From the NCBI GenBank assembly GCA_947650285.1, contig CANTFL010000363.1:399883-463882 (forward strand): a DNA stretch of 64,000 nt, given 5' to 3'. A program made the position numbers and the translations under genes. The notes under the pieces are model-generated. The model made no database searches, was not told the DNA's origin, and saw only the letters and a program-made list of their open reading frames with translations. Position 1 is the first letter of the stretch; each line of letters opens with the position of its first letter. Source of the stretch: Hyaloperonospora brassicae. Lineage: Eukaryota > Oomycota > Peronosporomycetes > Peronosporales > Peronosporaceae. Shown in pieces: positions 57,975-64,000 of this stretch.

Positions 57975-60900
57975 TATATTCAATCATAATGGGCATATAA
58001 TTTGGATTTAAAAGAACATAAATATTGCTTCTCGTCCAGGTGCTCATGCAAAAGTCGATAGTTTATTATATTTTTGTTAGACTCAAAAATGTCATCGGTA
58101 GACCTTATCACTTCTAGCAAGAGACTCAAGGGGGCATTTGTCACAGATTAAAGCGTATGTGTAAACAAACAGAAAAAACACACAGTTGACATTGTTAATA
58201 TTGACAACGTCATTATAATACGATACTTTGTATTTTGGAAAGTATGACATCACATGCTGGATCATTATGTATTCATCAAATCATTTCAAAATGCATATTA
58301 GATAATTAGTAGTTCATCTGCAAGAAATTGTATGATGCGTATGCTTGTTTTACATCAATACAAACGGACCACAGAATGCGTTGTTCAGGTGACATGCATT
58401 TATCGTTCTCACAATATTTAAGCACTGAAAGATCAGCGGTGAATAGTTGCGACCGTAAATATCTATATAAACTTTATTTATACGGAAATGTTTTATGACG
58501 TAAAAAATATGAACCGTTTTATACAGAGAACAAACGCTGATGTTACTTACGGATAGATTATCAGAAAGCCGCTTTTATTATAAGTTTTGGTATGATAAAT
58601 ACCATTACGATCGTACGAAATGTACCATTATTGGATGCGTTAAGTATGTAAATAACAATCTATTTGATATAAGCACCTTGTTTAGCCACGAGTGTACATT
58701 TCTTTATCTCTGGTCCCGCATTGAGAAATTGTGTTTAAATTACCCTTGAATATGAGCTGCCCTTGGAGGAATTTATATCAAAACCAGCAACATAAATTTT
58801 TCTCTCAGTTTAATTTTAGGGAAGCACAATGTGATCAAACATTTGGTTTTTTTTCGCACGTGGCTTTCTCTTTCATATTAATACTTGTACTTTAATTTTT
58901 AAGGAAATAGGAGCATCGTATCTCATTATTAGTTTATAAAGGACATATGCCTATCAAGATCTATTTATGTGCATGAATAAAAGGTCATTATCTGATGATA
59001 AAATTCTGAAGTGGTCTTTTTATTGTAGAATGCTTTGCTGTTTTGTAATTTTAAGCGAGCAAGTTTCTGGCCCAACAATTACAGAATATCAATAAAAATA
59101 GCAAGAGCGTTCATCGTCAAAATGAGCAGTGTGCAGGAACGAACGTTCTATGAAAACAAGTATCATCTAGATTTGTGTTTGCAATCTGTTTGATCAAAAG
59201 ATCAATGTGATAATTAGATCGAATATTTTTAGCTATTGGCGTCATTTGTGTGATCATTAGTCAAGCAAGGTATGGTTGTTCTTTTAAAGAACCCTTTAAA
59301 ACGAAGAATATATGATTTGTATTCTAAGATGAATAATTCAAACTAAAATTGAATTATGAAATATCCTTTTATGCACGGTTTTTATATGTGCTAATTCAAT
59401 AAACCCTGAGTATTGATACAATGAATAATATCCTTTGTGGACAAAATTGTTTTGGTGAAACTTTGTAATGAGATTTTATGCACATCACGATAAAAGATGA
59501 CGTCCAATATAATAATATAATTTGTTTAAAGAAGAAAAATCCGATAGTTGTGTAAACTTAGCAATTAATATACAAATGCTTTTATGGTTGGTATAAACTC
59601 CGTATTTGGAGGTATATTTACGACCTGTTCCACTGATCAAATATGCGAGCACTATTGCTGGTGAGTGACCTATAGCAAGAAACAGAAGGTAGGCATACAT
59701 ATAAAGGTGCAGTCTTTACTTTTTCAGGATGTTATGCTAAACCATGTTGGTCCGTTTTTCTTAATTTACGATTTTAAATCAAATTGAATAAAATGTTTGG
59801 CCATCGGCTTGCCTACATCCTCATTATTCAATTATATAAAACATGAAGTGTGAAGCTAGCGTACTAAATGCTCTTAAAGACATACATGTATTTTTCGATG
59901 CCATTTAAAGTAACTTGTGTTCGATAAAGGTTGATAATAATTTAATATAAAGGGATCATAGACATTTAAATTGATACATATCGCCATTAATTGAAAAAAT
60001 TTGAGCATTATTGTTACTAAATTACCTTATGATGATTACAATTTTTTTTGACCTTGGAAAAGTTATACTGGTATGACGATTATTATATTGCTAGGTATAC
60101 TTGGATTATACATTTGCGTAGAAGTTAGCCAATACTTGTTACACTACATATATAAAACTTAAAAAAAGTGGTTGGTCTAAATATACTACTTTTTAATGCC
60201 TATTTTACCGTAGGGAATTGATATACAACGCTCTTATCGTTATCTCACGTGTGCTAGAAAAATGAATAGGCGTTAAATCTACCCTGAACGATGTACAATT
60301 GCGTGACAATAGATTTATACGACCGACACGTTACCTCACATATTTGAAGATTTACAATTATAATAACTTTTTTTAAATAATTTGCAAATGCTACAAATAT
60401 ATAAATAAGCAAATAATAATTATTAACTGCACATTCAATGATATAATATATATCGTGTTGTAATATTACTTAAACATTATGTGTCAAATTGGTTCTGTAA
60501 ATGTTTGTAGATCCGTTCGTTTTTTTAAAAAATCCCTTGATCATATTATATCCCCCACAATATAAAAATCCAATCTTGTATGCCGGAAGACGAATGACTG
60601 AGGCCTATTAAATTTACACCCGTCTATGATTTAAAACCTTAGCTAATAATTTTGGGTGCCATTAAATTTGTTTTAATCGACATTACTTACAAAAAAGAGA
60701 ACCGTGCCATTTGCATCAATCGTGCCCATATTTTACATACGTTAATAAAGTTGGTGCAATGCTTTTATCGCTTTATTTTTGATCTTTTGATCTTTAACTG
60801 TATTGGTGTGCCGATATCGCCTTCGAGATTCACGATAGTTATATATTTGATATCCTTTTTAAATACTTTTGATTCGAAATGATACAAATATTGTAGAGGA

Positions 60901-63900
60901 ATGCCTAAATATTAGCAAAAGATTACTAATAAAGAGTTAGCAAGAAAATGCATAATACAATTATTCTCCTATAAGGTTCAATTTGTATACGTTAGTTGCA
61001 CGAATGCTTGAGAACACGCACCTCTAAGCACGTGATCAAATATGAAAGATTTGTTTAGTGTTACCGTCGTCAATATAATAAAGATTTTACCGGAGACAGC
61101 AATGTGATGTCGGTAAAGTGGCACCCAGTTATTAGCGGTGGGTCTAATGCAACTACGTTGTCTGCAGCAGAGGATCATAGGGAGACAAATGCATTTATCT
61201 TGATCCTTGCGATTTAAATAAATATCCATACACTTTTATGATACAATATTTTACACCATCAAAATAGTCAATTATCAAAAGCACACAAAAAACAGCATGT
61301 AAGATGTATGCATTATGTGCCAGAAATATCTGTGACACTTGTTAAACTATGTCATTAAAAGATGTTGCACTAACGAAACATTACTTTCAGATAATTACAA
61401 AGCGACGCCGTCAAAACGCAGAAATTGAAATCTGTCTGAATCTGCATTGACATTATTGTGAAATACAAACCGCATTGTATTAAGACTATATGATTCATGA
61501 TGCGTATGTTTATAATCAACTTTTCTTTCGTATAAATATTTATAATACAGAAATTTTTGACATAATGTAAAGATACATATATTTGTATTTATCCTTTGTG
61601 TATATAATCAGTGTATATTGTGCCTAATACTAAATAAAATGACGAATCAGGAGTCCTGCTAACGTTCCGGCGCTAGTAGTAATGCAGTAGATTACTCTCA
61701 AATATCTCGCGCTAAATAATAGTATTTGGAATACACTAATAGTGCGAGCAATTGATGCAAATTGCTGCCCACGAAAGATGATATTTGAAGAATCATGTAG
61801 TTTACACCAGGCTAGGACTCTTGCAAATATTCGCTTGCAGATATGCTTTATATTCCCTTTAAAAGCAACTTTTAAGTGGGGGGGCATCTAACCATGTCCC
61901 GATGAGATAAACATCATGATTTACATTAGAAGTTAAGCCTACATATACATATCACGTCAGTTGATAAAATAGTCACCTATAGAGTGATCACAACGCCTCC
62001 TTTTTTCAGTTTTGCGGTCAGCAAGATATTAATCCGTCTGTAGCCAAAAAATTTAGCCTCTATGTATTTATTTATCAAAGGTTTTGTAAACACTTGTACG
62101 AAGCATAGCTGCGAAAATTTTCAGTAATAAAAGTAATCTTTGAGCGCGCATTAGTGAACGCGCGGATCGTTACGATTCCTCGTAAAAACTGGATATGTAT
62201 AGGCACCACGGCCCTTAGTTGTTTTTTATGACATTGACATTTTAAATCACATCGATAAAACTTTAATATTCGATTCTACTATACTTCTTATAGATTTTTG
62301 ATTGATTTGTGATCACCAGCTAAACATTTTTGTTTACCAAGAACGTCTTACGCCTCAGTTAGCCATTATTATAAAGGATTATAACCGCAGTTGAGACTAT
62401 AATATTTTGTCTACCAGAGATCTAGTATATAAATTTTTAGTAGATAAGATTGTATACATTGTCTATGAAGACGAGGGACATAATGAATTAATTCTCAACA
62501 GCGCCTGTCACTATGTCCAATACTTAGAAGTGGCACTCATTATTTATCTTTTTATTTGCTTATGGAATTTAAGAACAATGTTTCTTAGCTATGCTGGATA
62601 CATGTCACACCGGGCTTATGCTAAAAGTGTCCCTTTCTCCTCATAACAAGAAAGCGACTTGTAGACTTAATGGAATATATTATTAAATATTTTTTGCGGC
62701 AACTAGTTGATTGAATGAAACATTTTTAGTGAAATCAATTAAAATTCTCTCGCGGAAAAATTAATGATGCATAGAAACGGTAGCACAATGGTTGATAAGA
62801 TTAGGGCTTAACTAGCCTTTTACTCCATGGCTTTCAACGTATAAATGTAGTGAAGTAAAAACAAATATATGGATTATTGTGCGCGAAAGATCAATATAAA
62901 TCTACGATGAAAAGAATGAACTAGATTAATAACACACAACGGAATGATCACCAACCCTACATTCTATACCTTATCAATATGATAGGTAGTTAAGAGATAA
63001 TCAAAAATTTTAATATAAGAATCTTTGGCGAATCGCTATACCGGTTGCTCTGATAAAATTAATGTATCACGATAAAGAATTTTATAAGTTGTCAAGGTCA
63101 GACTTGGGCGTTCATGACATTAAATAATTGTCCTTTATGATTTCAGGCAACCAGTTCAATGATAGTTTTTGTAGATTTCAATTTATTAAAAAGTATACCA
63201 ACTCAAATCTAATTTGACTTAGCGGTAGCGTAATTTTACGTGGAGGTGATCTTAATAAGTATACGATCACTTAATTTATTATGGAAGAAAGATCAATCCT
63301 AGTGATAATCATTATTATTTAATAATGATAATGAATGGAGGAAAACGATCTGGACATCAAATACTGAATAAGTTACGGACATATGACGAAAGAAAGTACG
63401 CGTATATATGCTAATTGGGTGATTTCTTTTTAATAATAAACGCAATATAGCGAGTTGTCTGAGTATAAATAGTTTCTTAACGTTTTTTGATGGTTCTGGT
63501 AATATATTTGAAGTACAACATTAATCGTGCGTTTCGAAAAATATATACCGTGCAATTTGAATAATAGTGGTACACTATATTATATTTATATCTTTCCGAA
63601 TTATCCGCATTCTTTTGGATTATAGGAATTAGTAGCCGGAGCCAAAGTCCCTGTGTATGAAGATTGGAAGAACATTAACATCTCCGAATACAATTTGGGA
63701 CGTATGATAAATATGTATATGCAATATAAATTTTGGCATTTGTTTTAATGTACGAGGACCTGACTTGGGGACACAGATTTGGCTACACATTTTTGATACA
63801 AAAAGCATGACGCTTTGATAAAGGTACGATCATTTTAAAAAATTCAAAAGACGTTATTACATATCATAATGTATTTAGTGGCTATACACAGATGTGTACT

Positions 63901-64000
63901 TGCACGCTTCTAGCAGAAACAACTTCCTGCTTTTTCAAGGTAGACTTTTTGGCCTTTTTACGGCGAGAGAAGAGATTTTTGTGTTCAAACTAGTTTCATT
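57975..64000. other. AT-rich interval without recognisable genes
   Basis: About 6 kb with strong A+T bias, short ORFs only (longest 61630-61887 and 62407-62646, neither recognised) and no repeat shared with the rest of the window. I see no rRNA, tRNA or transposon terminus. Confidence 0.5.

Noticed and set aside
62785..62860. A tRNA-like stretch with a good A box (TAGCACAATGG) and a 5-bp stem around TTAACTA, as for a Val(AAC) anticodon.
   Set aside because: No acceptor stem, D stem or T arm can be formed and there is no B box; likely chance.

Overview
The window looks like transposon-dominated DNA from a filamentous eukaryote, most probably an oomycete (Phytophthora or downy-mildew type). 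I infer this from the Ty3/Gypsy polyproteins, which resemble families I associate with oomycetes, from short GT-AG introns with CTAAC branch-point-like motifs in a pogo/Tigger transposase, and from the absence of any intact ordinary host gene. No database search was possible, so the taxonomic call is an inference.

Two LTR-retrotransposon families dominate. 'Family T' has LTRs running TGTAACGGG...CCCGTTACA, a chromodomain-type Ty3/Gypsy polyprotein, and an extra antisense gene between integrase and the 3' LTR. 'Family G' has about 1.3 kb GATC-rich LTRs (TGTGGTGGAG...CTCCACA).

Layout: 1-3709 is a 2,617-bp macro-unit (G LTR, T LTR, 730 bp of flank) followed by part of a second one. 3710-8473 holds relics of two DNA-transposase families. 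8474-13685 is an inverted copy of the first region beside another G LTR. 11913-21798 is an old, broken, minus-strand T element (T2) with a 563-bp internal inversion. 21799-29905 is mostly unidentified sequence with degraded LTRs. 29906-44800 is a nest: an old T element (T3) cut by a G element (G2), itself cut by a young T element (T1, 35404-43381). 45180-53245 is a decayed minus-strand G-type gag-pol (G1). 55667-57974 is a complete Tigger-like transposon with TIRs and a TA duplication. 57975-64000 is AT-rich sequence in which I see no gene.

T1 is the centre of interest. Its LTRs differ at only 2 of 390 positions, its gag is open, and its antisense ORF is open for 490 codons, yet the sense pol carries several frameshifts and stops, two of the lesions shared with T2. 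Most striking, almost the whole element, coding and non-coding, is a close succession of short perfect inverted repeats (stems about 6-12 bp, loops mostly 2-15 nt). In the LTR, homologous hairpin positions keep perfect pairing although the stem sequence differs between copies.
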